Positions 1 through 8,878 of a DNA stretch of 64,000 bases are shown in pieces. How positions within the stretch are numbered: position 1 is the stretch's first letter; every line of letters begins with the position of its first letter. The position numbers and the translations under genes were made by a program. This stretch comes from Candidatus Hydrogenosomobacter endosymbioticus (GTDB lineage Bacteria > Pseudomonadota > Alphaproteobacteria > Holosporales > GW7), in contig NZ_AP025225.1 of the NCBI RefSeq assembly GCF_021654655.1, positions 570,001-634,000 on the forward strand, written 5' to 3'. The notes under the pieces were generated by a model. It worked only from the letters and a program-made list of their open reading frames with translations. It had not been told where the DNA came from and did not search any database.

Positions 1-138
1 GCATAGCACAACCTACATTCTTTGAACCTTACGAAAAAACGGACCCGTAATAGCCAAAAAACCCTTAGAAGCGAGTCTATTCTAAAATCAATAATACTAC
101 TAGAATTGATCCTCTCGAATAGAAACAGTTTCACCATT

Positions 139-1488
139 ATGAAGATAATCATATGCGGCGGAGGGCAGATAGGACAAAACCTTATTAGATATTTATGCTT
201 AGATTATGAAGTGACTTTAATCGATACTGACAGAAGCATATTAGAAGAGGCCCAGGAGCAATACGACATACAAACGATACACGGAAGCGCCGCAGACCCG
301 TTCATCCTCAAAAAAGCACAAATACAAGAAGACAGCGTAGTCGTATCTGTAACCGGAAGCGACCATGTTAATCTTCTTGCCTGCCAGATGTCCCATTTTT
401 TGTTTAAAGCATTTCTAAAAGTAGCCAGACTTCGACACGAAAGTTACTTTGCTGATGAGTGGCAAGCTTTGATAAAGAAAAAGCTTGGCATAAGCGTAAT
501 CTTGTCCCCAGAAAAAGAGGCGGCAAAAACCATCCTGCAAAATATGGTAGTTCGTCACGCGTTCGACGTAATGCAGTTCGCGGATAAAAAGCTAACGCTT
601 ATCGGAGTTCACGCCTATGAGCGCAATTTCTTCCTTAGAATTTCTATAAAAGACCTGGAGGCGTCGTTTCAACTTTCAAATGGAAGAATTGCATGCATAA
701 TACGCAACTATAGATTGATAATTCCAGATGCAAATGACCAAATACTTCCAGGAGACGATGTATATTTTCTTATAAACTCTGACGACATTATAGAAATCAT
801 GGAGAATCTTGGTTTAAACCAACAAGATGTTCAAAAAGTTATCATTTTTGGAGCAACTGCAATCGGAAAATATATAGCAAAAAATCTTGAAGAACAAGAA
901 AAATACGATGTAGTAATGATCGAAGAAAATCAAGAAGAAATAAAAAAAGCCGCATGTATACTGGAAAAAACAATGTTTCTAAACGGAAGCCCAGATAACC
1001 CAGAAGTCCTCCGAGAAGCCGGTATAGACGACACTGGATGCACAATAGCCGTGACAAAAAATGACACTATTAACATGATATCCTCTCTTATGGCGCATAG
1101 ATTCGGAGTCCAGCACCCTATATCCCTTATAAATCATACGAGATACCTGTCCCCTCTTGCGGTCCTCGGAATAGAAAAAATGATAAACATGGCCCAGCTA
1201 ACAGTGTCTGTGATACTTCAGCACATAAGCAAAGACTACATAAAAACATTTTTCCCACTCGAAGAATACGCAGGTGTTGTCATAGAAGCAGCCATTAGAA
1301 AAACCAGCCCAGCTCTTAAAATGAATTTTGAAAAAATACAACAGAGCGACCGCCTGAAAATTCTAGCCGTAAGGAGGCGTGACAAAATTTTAGGTACGGT
1401 ATCTAAGCTGGAAGTCGGAGATCACGTAATAGCTATCCTTCTTTCAAACGAATACAAAAGATTTCAAAAAATATTTGAACCAGACTAG
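139..1488 (+). CDS. trkA: Trk potassium uptake regulatory subunit TrkA
   Basis: Cytoplasmic NAD(H)-binding regulator that gates a Trk/Ktr-type potassium channel at the inner membrane. Two repeated RCK modules are visible in the 449-residue product: a Rossmann glycine motif GGGQIG at residues 7-12 with an acidic strand end (TLIDTD), and a second FGATAIG motif near residue 238 followed by a matching fold. The C-terminal halves resemble RCK_C ligand-binding domains. The frame stays open to position 22, but the ATG at 139 gives the family's MKIIICGGG start, so I use it. Length matches TrkA (about 450-460). No Trk membrane subunit lies in the window. High confidence on family; the partner channel is inferred. 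Confidence 0.93.
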   Translation: MKIIICGGGQIGQNLIRYLCLDYEVTLIDTDRSILEEAQEQYDIQTIHGSAADPFILKKAQIQEDSVVVSVTGSDHVNLLACQMSHFLFKAFLKVARLRHESYFADEWQALIKKKLGISVILSPEKEAAKTILQNMVVRHAFDVMQFADKKLTLIGVHAYERNFFLRISIKDLEASFQLSNGRIACIIRNYRLIIPDANDQILPGDDVYFLINSDDIIEIMENLGLNQQDVQKVIIFGATAIGKYIAKNLEEQEKYDVVMIEENQEEIKKAACILEKTMFLNGSPDNPEVLREAGIDDTGCTIAVTKNDTINMISSLMAHRFGVQHPISLINHTRYLSPLAVLGIEKMINMAQLTVSVILQHISKDYIKTFFPLEEYAGVVIEAAIRKTSPALKMNFEKIQQSDRLKILAVRRRDKILGTVSKLEVGDHVIAILLSNEYKRFQKIFEPD

Positions 1489-1659
1489 CGCTTGCAAAAA
1501 TGTCCTGCTTTAATAGACGTCTGCATGGTAAATTTACGCAGATTATAAAAGCGGTTATTACAAAATCTTTTACATTCACAAAAATAGGCGCATTCTACTG
1601 GAGCAAGCGTACACTACGCGCGTGTAAGAAGTAGCCCTCTGAAAAAATGAGCTATACAC

Positions 1660-1839
1660 ATGAAAAAGATTTTCTTGTTAGCTGTTTTAATTTCAGCTGC
1701 TGCTGTTTGTTCTAATGGTGCGGAGGCGTCTAATAATAAAGGCAATTGCAGACTGCCTCCAGGAGGAGACGGAAGCAGACCGAAAGGCCCTTTTAGACCT
1801 GTGATAGGTGGAGAAGGGGTTTCCAGGCCAATACCGTAG
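1660..1839 (+). CDS. Short secreted Gly/Pro-rich peptide (probably frameshifted)
   Basis: A 59-residue frame starting MKKIFLLAVLISAAAVCSNG, a good signal peptide with cleavage plausible near GAEA-SN. The mature part is only about 35 residues, rich in Gly, Pro and Arg, with one Cys. The +1 frame continues the same Gly/Pro/Lys composition after the stop and runs to a TAA at 1898-1900, ending NNDCTIF. One base change in the run GGAGAAGGGG (about 1810-1820) would fuse both parts into a peptide of about 79 residues with two mature Cys. It is followed by a good terminator at 1919-1954. No known family recognised. It is either a real short peptide or a recently broken secreted gene. Confidence 0.5.
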   Translation: MKKIFLLAVLISAAAVCSNGAEASNNKGNCRLPPGGDGSRPKGPFRPVIGGEGVSRPIP

Positions 1840-1918
1840 AACCCCGCCTAAAACTGGCGGAGGCCAAGGATCATCAAACAACGACTGCACAATTTTCTAA
1901 AGTAGCTTAGTCGTATCC

Positions 1919-1954
1919 AAACCGCACACCAACTCTGATAGTGTGCGGTTTTTT
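1919..1954 (+). terminator. Rho-independent terminator after the secreted peptide gene
   Basis: Perfect 10-bp stem AACCGCACAC / GTGTGCGGTT with an 11-base loop, running into a T-tract. It is oriented for the plus strand and closes the transcript of the small secreted peptide gene before rplY. Confidence 0.85.
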
Positions 1955-2076
1955 CATTCCTAAACTTTGTAATACCGCCTTCAAGAAGTTTCGAATTTAT
2001 AAATCAGCTCTGTAAACAAACATCAGTCAGTCGACCGCTCCACAGCTTAGTTCCGGCGCATGCTCACACAAACAGT

Positions 2077-2104
2077 TTGCAAATTGCGCCGAGTATACTA
2101 TAAT
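2077..2104 (+). promoter_or_regulatory. Sigma70-type promoter for rplY
   Basis: TTGCAA at 2077-2082 and TATAAT at 2099-2104 with a 16-base spacer, 35 bases before the rplY start. The -10 box is consensus. Found by eye only. Confidence 0.6.
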
Positions 2105-2138
2105 TCGGGCTGTATGGTTGTAAGAAACACGAATAGAC

Positions 2139-2735
2139 ATGTCTGCGATAGTGAAATTAGACGCTGCCGAGAGGAGCAATTTTCAAACTAAAGGTGAAAG
2201 AAGCGACCTTAGGAAGAACGGGTATGTTCCTGCAGTAATTTATGGAGGAGGCTCTCCTGCGGAGTCTTTATCTGTACCAGCTAAGGAATTTCGCAAACAG
2301 GTGTCTATTGCAGGTATAAGGGCGAGGGTGTTCGACCTTGGGTCGTTTGGCAGAGCGCTTGTAAAGGACATACAATTTGACCCTGTCAAAGACGTCCCTA
2401 TTCACATAGATTTCTATAGGCTGCTTGAAGGCTCCAAAGTAACTGTAAGGGTTCCGATTAAGTTCACAAACAGCGAGAAATCTCCTGGAATAAAAAGAGG
2501 GGGCGTTCTTAATGTAATATCGCACGAGTTAGAACTGTCGGTTGATGCAACGCGCATACCCTCAGATATATCCATCGATATCGGGTGGATGGATATAGGA
2601 AAGTCCGTTCATATGAGCGACATTTCTCTTCCGGACGGGTCTGTGGTCATAGGGATAAAAGATTCTGATCCCATAGTTACTATAGTAGCCCCGTCCGGAC
2701 TCGCGCAGTCCGAGACCAGCAACCAAGAATCCTAG
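2139..2735 (+). CDS. rplY: 50S ribosomal protein L25, long Ctc form
   Basis: Binds 5S rRNA in the large ribosomal subunit. At 198 residues it is the long form: an N-terminal 5S-binding beta-barrel (about 1-95, containing LRKNGYVPAVIYGGG and VKDIQFDP) plus the C-terminal TL5/Ctc domain (about 100-185, with IKFTNSEKSPGIKRGGVLN and ELEL). In many alphaproteobacteria rplY is followed by pth; here pth is 40 kb away and murD converges on rplY with an 85-base gap. The ATG at 2139 fits the family N-terminus, and the promoter at 2077-2104 supports it. Confidence 0.95.
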   Translation: MSAIVKLDAAERSNFQTKGERSDLRKNGYVPAVIYGGGSPAESLSVPAKEFRKQVSIAGIRARVFDLGSFGRALVKDIQFDPVKDVPIHIDFYRLLEGSKVTVRVPIKFTNSEKSPGIKRGGVLNVISHELELSVDATRIPSDISIDIGWMDIGKSVHMSDISLPDGSVVIGIKDSDPIVTIVAPSGLAQSETSNQES

Positions 2736-2820
2736 AGCGCGTTCCTTGCGGAAGAAGTCCACGAGCGCCACACTCGACCAGGTTTTCCGATTTACGCTGT
2801 GCAGACCCGGAAGAGGTGCG

Positions 2821-4287
2821 CTATCGTTTGTCGCACTCGAAGCGATTGGCTATGAGTTTCTTGAAAACGTCCCCTCTGTGTTCAAAATTCTTGAATTGGT
2901 CGAAGCTGGCGCACCCAGGAGAAAACAGTATCACGGCTTTTTTCAAGACCAAAGAATCTCTAACCGAAGCCCCTTTCATAACTCTGCTCTCACACTCGTA
3001 TTGCGCCGAACATAGCGCCGTTTCTATATCTCCGCTTTTTTCATACAAGATCCCGCTAGAAGAAGCTATATGAGCATACCTATCAGCCGCCTCACCTATA
3101 AAAAATGCCTTTTTAACATATCTTGCGATATCAGATATTGGAGCTAGTGAGTCGTCTTGAACAACCCCGCCACCAATCCAAAAAATATCGTAATCACGAG
3201 AAAACGCCAAAACTGCAGATTTTACAGCTTCCGGACTTGTCGCCTTACTATCGTTTACATAAACAACCTCTTTACAGCTTCCAACTATTTCTTGTCTATG
3301 CTCAAGACCAAAGAACCCATCAAAACACACATCTTCGACCCCCAAAGAACGACAAACGGCAATAGCTATAGCAGCATTTTGTATGTTGTGAGATCTAGAA
3401 AACCATTCGTTCTCCGGTAAAACATATTTGGCCGAACGTCCTTTTTCAAAAATGCCACTCGCACAGTAACAAAAATCAGCTTCTGATCTTTCTGACACAT
3501 AAACAACCTTGCACTTTCTAGGCCCAGCAAACTCATGAAATTTGCTGCTATTTCGACTTCCGCAAGCGCCATCTTGATTTTGAAAAAAAACTTCTATGTC
3601 CTTCTGGCCATCTATTAAATCTCCAACAACTGCTCGCTTGGCCTGAAAAAATATTTTTTTCTTAGCCGCAATATATTCGCCTAGAGTTCCGTGCGCATCT
3701 ATATGGTGGCTAGATATATTTGTGATCGCCGCAACCTCCAATGGAAGAAAATTCGTCAGCAAAAGCTGATATGACGAGATTTCAAGAATATACACCCCAC
3801 GCAAATGATCTTCATCTGCAAAATCAAATATTGGGCAGCCAAAATTCCCTACAACTTCTGCGGCAATGCCGGCATTACAAAGAGCCCTCTTAACAAGCGC
3901 GCACGTAGTGGACTTTCCGTTTGTTCCAGTAATTCCGGCCATTTTTACATAAGAAAACATTCGTAAAAAAAGTTCTATATCAGACATAATCGCCGCTCCA
4001 CCGCGCAAAGCGCAAGAAAAACTCGGATGTTTGTCGCGCTTGCTAACAACTCCAGGAGAAACCACCAAAACATCAATTTTCTCCCATGGAACATTTTTCA
4101 CAAATTTAACGTTACGTGAATTTTGAAATATTTCCCGTGAGGAATAAAATTTTTCATCATTGTCATCGATGCAGAACACGTTGCACCCTGCAATCTCATA
4201 GATGCTCGCAAAAAATCGCGCAACAGATAGCCCCGTTTTACCAAGTCCTAGTATGGCTATATTCCGCGGAATATATGACAATTTCAT
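2821..4287 (-). CDS. murD: UDP-N-acetylmuramoylalanine--D-glutamate ligase MurD
   Basis: Cytoplasmic Mur ligase adding D-glutamate to UDP-MurNAc-L-Ala in peptidoglycan synthesis. The 488-residue product shows the N-terminal Rossmann motif (ILGLGKTGLS, 12-21), the ATP-binding P-loop GITGTNGKST at 118-127, the central SSHHIDAHGT motif and the C-terminal NDSKATSPEA motif with the conserved Asp and Lys. The frame is open to 4320, but the ATG at 4287 is preceded by a strong GAGGTG ribosome site and starts directly before the Rossmann strand, so I use it. Neighbours are not other mur genes, so the dcw cluster is dispersed here. Length is slightly above the usual 450. Confidence 0.95.
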   Translation of the reverse strand: MKLSYIPRNIAILGLGKTGLSVARFFASIYEIAGCNVFCIDDNDEKFYSSREIFQNSRNVKFVKNVPWEKIDVLVVSPGVVSKRDKHPSFSCALRGGAAIMSDIELFLRMFSYVKMAGITGTNGKSTTCALVKRALCNAGIAAEVVGNFGCPIFDFADEDHLRGVYILEISSYQLLLTNFLPLEVAAITNISSHHIDAHGTLGEYIAAKKKIFFQAKRAVVGDLIDGQKDIEVFFQNQDGACGSRNSSKFHEFAGPRKCKVVYVSERSEADFCYCASGIFEKGRSAKYVLPENEWFSRSHNIQNAAIAIAVCRSLGVEDVCFDGFFGLEHRQEIVGSCKEVVYVNDSKATSPEAVKSAVLAFSRDYDIFWIGGGVVQDDSLAPISDIARYVKKAFFIGEAADRYAHIASSSGILYEKSGDIETALCSAQYECESRVMKGASVRDSLVLKKAVILFSPGCASFDQFKNFEHRGDVFKKLIANRFECDKR

Positions 4288-4402
4288 GAGAAAACACCTC
4301 TTTCGACGCATCAAACACATAAGAATCCTAGCAAATGTCAGCTTTGTTCAAAAGCGTTTCAGCCTTCTTTCCGCGCACGCTCGTTTCTGATTAGTCAAAA
4401 AA

Positions 4403-4431
4403 TTGCAAAAAATCGCTGCACATGAGATAAT
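4403..4431 (+). promoter_or_regulatory. Promoter for the secreted protein gene at 4464
   Basis: TTGCAA at 4403-4408, 17-base spacer, GATAAT at 4426-4431. It lies between the divergent murD start and the plus-strand gene at 4464 and reads toward the latter. Confidence 0.55.
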
Positions 4432-4463
4432 TTTTAGTAGCGGCAAGTTTAATAATAGATTTT

Positions 4464-5276
4464 ATGACTTTTTATTTACGGAACTCGTTAATTTTTTGCG
4501 TAATTATTTTTTCCTCTATTACGTTTAGTTCTGAGGCAAGACAATTTTGTTATAGATACAAGCACTACCACTCTAAAAATCCAATCAAACCACACACTTC
4601 CAGCAACAGTTCTAAAAAAAATGAGACAGCCTCTGATAAACAAAAATATAAAGAATTCATGGCCTCTCTGAGTGGAATCGACGTATTTTCAGAGCTAAAA
4701 AGGCTGAAGCAGCAAACGAAAACACACCACTCACACTATTTATCGCAAAAAGACTTCGAGTATACACATAAAAAATCCGAATTTTCGAAAAATTTGGTAT
4801 ACAAAGTGCAAAATGACAACCTGGTCAACAAAAAAAGGTCGAAAGCTATTAATGGCTTCTTCCTTATACGGCCAGAAAAAATAGATCAATTCCTCAAATT
4901 TGTTTCTGAAAGCATCAAGAACAACAATGTTAGGGTCGTCTCTCTTCAAAAACAGCCGCGAGGAGTGTATAAGGTTGTGTTTAACGTAAAAATCGACAAC
5001 AACAAAAGAAAAGACCTAAACCTGGTTTCTGATATGCCTCTCGGGGTCTCTATTTCGTTCTCACCAGTAGCGAAAAAAGTGTATTCCATTAAAAGGGCAA
5101 ACAGCCTCGTAGCAATCGTAGATCCCAAATACAAAATTTTACGCACATTTTATGCGGCCGCAGATCCAAAAACAGCAAAACAGCTTTCTTTAGAAGATTT
5201 GGATAAATACAACAAGCTATGCACAGAAAAAATCTCTAAAAAATACACACAAACAGGATTTTTTCCAAACCATTAG
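4464..5276 (+). CDS. Hypothetical secreted protein
   Basis: A 270-residue protein I do not recognise. It starts with an uncleaved-looking or cleavable signal sequence (hydrophobic LIFCVIIFSSITFSS at about 9-23, then EARQ). The next 100 residues are polar and rich in Lys, His and Ser, probably disordered. Residues about 120-235 look like a folded alpha/beta domain (FLIRPEKIDQFLKFVSES, then a beta-rich stretch containing VYKVVFNVK and GVSISFSP). Only two Cys, one near the signal cleavage site and one near the C-terminus. It has its own promoter and sits alone between murD and lpxC. Likely periplasmic or exported; function unknown. Confidence 0.6.
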   Translation: MTFYLRNSLIFCVIIFSSITFSSEARQFCYRYKHYHSKNPIKPHTSSNSSKKNETASDKQKYKEFMASLSGIDVFSELKRLKQQTKTHHSHYLSQKDFEYTHKKSEFSKNLVYKVQNDNLVNKKRSKAINGFFLIRPEKIDQFLKFVSESIKNNNVRVVSLQKQPRGVYKVVFNVKIDNNKRKDLNLVSDMPLGVSISFSPVAKKVYSIKRANSLVAIVDPKYKILRTFYAAADPKTAKQLSLEDLDKYNKLCTEKISKKYTQTGFFPNH

Positions 5277-5380
5277 GCGCTAGATTTGCGTTACATATCG
5301 TTACAAAACATTGGTTTGAATAACAGCAAAAAATAGATTATCTATTGTTATATGTTTTGTTTGCTATGACTTGTTATAGA

Positions 5381-6355
5381 ATGTTTTTTAGGTACCAGAG
5401 GACGGTAAAGAAGCCCGTTCACTTTTGCGGCATAGGTCTTCATGGGGGAGCTAAGGTAAGAGTTTCTGTCTCCCCAAGCGATCGTGAATCTGGCGTGGTT
5501 TTTATCGACGAGCTGTCCGGACAAGAAGCCGTCGCAAACTGGAGGAACGTAAGCTGTACAAATTTCGCCACGTCTATTGCATACTCTGATGGGTCTTCGC
5601 TGTCTACAGTTGAGCATTTGCTTGCCGCTCTGTATGCTCTCGGAGTGTTTAACGCTTTTATAAAAATAGAGGGCTCAGAAGTCCCCTTATGCGACGGAAG
5701 CGCAGCAGATTTTGTTAGGGCTATATGCGAAACAGGAACCGCCGACATGCCTTTCGAAACTAAGATTTTGTGCGTAGAGAAATGCGTATTAATAGAAAGC
5801 GAGGAAAGGCGAATAAGCATTTCCCCATATAATGGTTTCTCTGTCAGCATGAAAACTCGAGTGAACTCTGAGGTTTGCCACACCCATACATTTGATTCAA
5901 GCATAGATTCTTTCGTTAACGACATAGCTCCAGCCAGAACTTTTGTTGAGATGAAAAACATACCAGTTATGAAAAGTGCTGGACTTATAAAAGGGGGCAG
6001 CATAAAGTCCGCCGTAGTATTCAACGATGACAAAGTTGTAAACCCGTGCGGTCTTCGATTTAGAAATGAATGCGCAAGGCATAAAGTCTTGGACGCGATC
6101 GGAGATTTTTCCCTAGCAGGGATGCCGATATTTGGAAGAATAGAAGGTGTACAGTCTGGTCATATGCTAAACCACTCCGCACTCAAAAAACTTATAGAAT
6201 CCGAGTCGTTTTCGGTAAAAAAATACAGCGATTTGTTTTGCTGTGACGAGCGTCCTGACCTGAATTCTCTGAGCTCCAATGAGATCCATATAAAAACAGC
6301 AAGCTCTCCAGGGAGAAATTCAGCGAGAGCGCGAGAAGAGGCGGCAGCCGTATAA
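5381..6355 (+). CDS. lpxC: UDP-3-O-acyl-N-acetylglucosamine deacetylase LpxC
   Basis: Zinc deacetylase of the committed step of lipid A synthesis, cytoplasmic. The 324-residue product has all metal and catalytic signatures: STVEHLLAA with zinc ligand His79, RHKVLDAIGDF with His234 and Asp238, and GHMLNH with His261 as the general-acid position. CGIGLHGG near the N-terminus is also typical. The frame runs upstream to a TTG at 5345 and an ATG at 5366; I prefer the ATG at 5381, which gives the usual QRTVKKPV N-terminus, though no strong ribosome site separates these choices. With kdsA, the kdsD-like gene and lptD it shows that the cell makes LPS. Confidence 0.95.
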   Translation: MFFRYQRTVKKPVHFCGIGLHGGAKVRVSVSPSDRESGVVFIDELSGQEAVANWRNVSCTNFATSIAYSDGSSLSTVEHLLAALYALGVFNAFIKIEGSEVPLCDGSAADFVRAICETGTADMPFETKILCVEKCVLIESEERRISISPYNGFSVSMKTRVNSEVCHTHTFDSSIDSFVNDIAPARTFVEMKNIPVMKSAGLIKGGSIKSAVVFNDDKVVNPCGLRFRNECARHKVLDAIGDFSLAGMPIFGRIEGVQSGHMLNHSALKKLIESESFSVKKYSDLFCCDERPDLNSLSSNEIHIKTASSPGRNSARAREEAAAV

Positions 6356-6497
6356 GCGGAGCATATTTTTCCAACAAGATCCGTTCCGCTCCTGCAGGCG
6401 TCGGCTTGTTTTTCTGATGCCTATGATAAAGACCACCTGCGCGCACTCTAGCCGCTCATTCTTCTGGCAGTCATTTGCGTTTACGCCATTCTATCTG

Positions 6498-6526
6498 TTG
6501 CCGTTTTATTTAGGCTAAACTATAAT
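6498..6526 (+). promoter_or_regulatory. Sigma70-type promoter for dut-recR
   Basis: TTGCCG at 6498-6503, 17-base spacer, consensus TATAAT at 6521-6526. The transcript would start near 6533, 32 bases before the dut ATG. Confidence 0.65.
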
Positions 6527-6564
6527 TTAACATAATCAAACTAACAGGTAGTGTTTTTTTCCGT

Positions 6565-7023
6565 ATGCCGACCGTCCTAAAGATATTAAAGCTTGACCAC
6601 GCAAACGATATAGAGCTTCCTTCATATGGGCTGGAAGGTAATTCTGGCATGGACCTAAGGGCCGCCGTATCAGCTCCCGTTGTCATAAACCCTTCAGAAA
6701 GGGCTTTGATCCCAACCGGGATACGCATTTTTTTCCCTTTTGGGTATGAGGGCCAAATAAGATCGCGATCTGGGATGGCTGCAAGCAACGGAGTTGTTGT
6801 TTTGAATTCTCCAGGCACAATAGACTCCTGCTATCAAGGAGAAATAAAGGTGATACTTATAAACCTTTCCGACAAAAGCTTTGTAATAGATCGCGGAATG
6901 CGAATAGCGCAACTTGTAGTCGCGCGGGTAGAAACATGCGACATTATAGAGGTAAACGAGCTGGAAATCCCAAATAAAACAGACCGGTCCGATAATGGTT
7001 TCGGATCCACGGGAATGCTATAA
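6565..7023 (+). CDS. dut: dUTP diphosphatase Dut
   Basis: Hydrolyses dUTP to dUMP and pyrophosphate, keeping uracil out of DNA and feeding dTMP synthesis. The 152-residue length is typical of the trimeric family. The five motifs can be followed: GNSGMDLRAA (motif I), RSRSGMA (II), GTIDSCYQGEI (III, with the catalytic Asp), RGMRIAQLV (IV) and DNGFGSTG (V, usually with a Gly where Asp-Asn is here). Its ATG follows a consensus promoter, and recR starts 23 bases downstream on the same strand, so both are probably co-transcribed. Confidence 0.95.
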   Translation: MPTVLKILKLDHANDIELPSYGLEGNSGMDLRAAVSAPVVINPSERALIPTGIRIFFPFGYEGQIRSRSGMAASNGVVVLNSPGTIDSCYQGEIKVILINLSDKSFVIDRGMRIAQLVVARVETCDIIEVNELEIPNKTDRSDNGFGSTGML

Positions 7024-7046
7024 AATGTGCAAAAAAGGATGTTGAG

Positions 7047-7742
7047 ATGAACACTTCATTTCTTAGCGAAGATATGTGCAAGGTGCTACAGGTTATCTCG
7101 CGCCTTCCAGGTCTGGGCCCTAAATCCGCAAAACGCATAGTCTTGCATTTGATGAAAAACAAAGACGTTGTGCTAGAAAATTTTATAAACAGTTTATCAT
7201 TTATAAAAGAACGCTCTAGGTGCTGCGAAATTTGTGGATATGTAGACGAGAAAAGCCCTTGTTTTTTTTGTTCTTGCGATCTGAGAGACAAGTCGGCGCT
7301 TTGCATAGTGGCCACAACAGGAGATGTGTGGGCAATAGAAAAAGCAGGTTTCTTTAATGGCGCTTATCATGTATTAGGCGGCCTTTTATCCACTTTCGAA
7401 GGCTGCTATCCAGATGATTTAAGCATTGATATGCTACTCGGCAGGATAGATGCGTCAGTGAAAGAAGTGATACTAGCGTTAAACAGCAGCATTGATGGCC
7501 AAAGCACGATGTATTACATAATTGAGCATATAAAACGCACAGCTCCACACGTCAGGATATCATCTCTCGCAAAAGGGATGCCTATCGGAAGCGAACTCGA
7601 TTATATAGACCAAGGAACGCTTATGAGCGCTTTCATAGGAAGACGCGACGTCGACGGAGTCGAATACAACCGTCACCATGAACCATCGATAGAAAATTTT
7701 TCTGGAAAGAACGAAAAGTATATAGAAATCGCAAGAGCCTAG
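7047..7742 (+). CDS. recR: Recombination protein RecR
   Basis: RecFOR mediator that helps load RecA on gapped DNA. The product shows the N-terminal helix-hairpin-helix (LPGLGPKSAKRIVLHL, about 21-36), a four-Cys zinc finger (CCEICG then CFFCSC, about 59-78) and a Toprim domain with VATTGDVWAIEKAGFFNG and GHVLGG-type residues (YHVLGGLLS). The family's usual end (GTLMSAFIGRRDV) is followed by about 28 extra residues, making 231 instead of about 200. The start has GGATGTTGAG upstream. Recombination and dut neighbours fit a DNA-maintenance unit. I do not see dnaX or ybaB, its usual partners, in the window. Confidence 0.94.
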   Translation: MNTSFLSEDMCKVLQVISRLPGLGPKSAKRIVLHLMKNKDVVLENFINSLSFIKERSRCCEICGYVDEKSPCFFCSCDLRDKSALCIVATTGDVWAIEKAGFFNGAYHVLGGLLSTFEGCYPDDLSIDMLLGRIDASVKEVILALNSSIDGQSTMYYIIEHIKRTAPHVRISSLAKGMPIGSELDYIDQGTLMSAFIGRRDVDGVEYNRHHEPSIENFSGKNEKYIEIARA

Positions 7743-7794
7743 AAGAATACATATAAACAACAACACAATACTAACACTGTTGGCATCGATGTCA

Positions 7795-8598
7795 TCATTC
7801 TTCTGAGGCCCGCAAATTTGAAGCGCCTAAGCTATAGACTTCGTCTATGAAAGATTGTCTAAACGATCCTGGCGCCTTTACCGTTTCAAACGCTTTATCC
7901 GCACACATACAAAAGCACGCAGAAGCTAGGCGAGACGCTGTAAACGGGTCCGAAACAGAGCTAAACGCAGCAGCAAGACCAGTAAGAGAGCACCCCATAC
8001 CGGTAATATTTTGCATAAGCTCACATCCACCAAAAAGCTCGCACGAATTCTCCGAACTTACTATGAGGTCTTTTTCTCCGCTCGCAGCCACAACACATCC
8101 TAAATTCCTTACAATTGCAATAGCTGAGGACTTCGCCTGTTCTGAGCTGCTTAGCGAATCAACCCCTCCGATATTTTTACTCTCAAAGCATCCATCAAAA
8201 GCCCGGCTTAGCGACATAATTTCGCTTGCGTTCCCGCGAATTATTGTCGCGCATTTTGCGATTTCTACGCTTACACTTGTTCTTAAATTGCTTGCGCCAC
8301 AGCCAACAGGGTCCACTACAACTGGGATTTCATACCTTAGTGCAAAACGAGAAACATACCGACAAAATTCTAAAAACTGTAGATCCAATGTCCCTATGTT
8401 AATATATACAGCGCTTGAAATCCGCACAAGTTCCTCCGCTTCTTCGGCGCATATAGACACTATCGGCGACGCACCAACAGCAAGTAGCACATTCGCTACA
8501 AACTCCATTGTAACGAAATTAGTCGCACATAAAACGACAGGCTTTTTTTTTCTTACTTCTTGAATAATTTCACAGACTTCTAATTCTATTTTCTTCAT
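7795..8598 (-). CDS. thiM: Hydroxyethylthiazole kinase ThiM
   Basis: Phosphorylates 4-methyl-5-(2-hydroxyethyl)thiazole in thiamine salvage. The 267-residue ribokinase-fold protein shows CATNFVTMEFVANVLLAVGASP near the N-terminus, the VVVDPVGCGAS motif, the IRGNASEI motif and the anion-hole/catalytic region ITGMGCSLTGL, where the last Cys is the usual catalytic residue of the family. It converges on recR with a 52-base gap. thiD lies 2 kb away on the other strand. I see no thiE in the window and no TPP riboswitch signature before thiM. No strong ribosome site precedes the ATG, and an in-frame stop rules out a longer frame. Confidence 0.93.
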   Translation of the reverse strand: MKKIELEVCEIIQEVRKKKPVVLCATNFVTMEFVANVLLAVGASPIVSICAEEAEELVRISSAVYINIGTLDLQFLEFCRYVSRFALRYEIPVVVDPVGCGASNLRTSVSVEIAKCATIIRGNASEIMSLSRAFDGCFESKNIGGVDSLSSSEQAKSSAIAIVRNLGCVVAASGEKDLIVSSENSCELFGGCELMQNITGMGCSLTGLAAAFSSVSDPFTASRLASACFCMCADKAFETVKAPGSFRQSFIDEVYSLGASNLRASEE

Positions 8599-8821
8599 AG
8601 CGGCATCACCAGCTTAACCTCCATAACAAGATTTGACTTGATAACAGCGAAAATTGCTAGTAGCATTGTCTAGATTTTTAAACGTCACTCCGTCAAACAA
8701 AATTGATTACAATTTTATTAAAATATTAAATATTATTGACGTTTTGTCTTTACAATTTTGTTGTTAATTGTTTTTTAGACGAGAAAATTGAAGAACTGCA
8801 GGTTTTTTCATATAAAAGGTG

Positions 8822-8849
8822 TTGAAAATTTTTTAATGTCGTGTATCAT
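8822..8849 (+). promoter_or_regulatory. Candidate promoter for the sulfatase-like gene
   Basis: TTGAAA at 8822-8827, 16-base spacer, TATCAT at 8844-8849, about 30 bases before the gene start. The surrounding 200 bases are very AT-rich and otherwise empty. Confidence 0.45.
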
Positions 8850-8878
8850 GTTGTTGATTGGGCGCTTTAAGGATAGAT

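Noticed and set aside
5440-6033. A 197-codon frame opposite lpxC
   Set aside because: LpxC with intact zinc ligands occupies this stretch; the antisense frame is a by-product of codon use.
7847-8563. A 238-codon frame opposite thiM
   Set aside because: It is the complement of a well-supported ThiM with all motifs; the translation has no family look.
8599-8857. Possible TPP riboswitch before thiM
   Set aside because: I could not find the CTGAGA core of the THI element on either strand in this gap.
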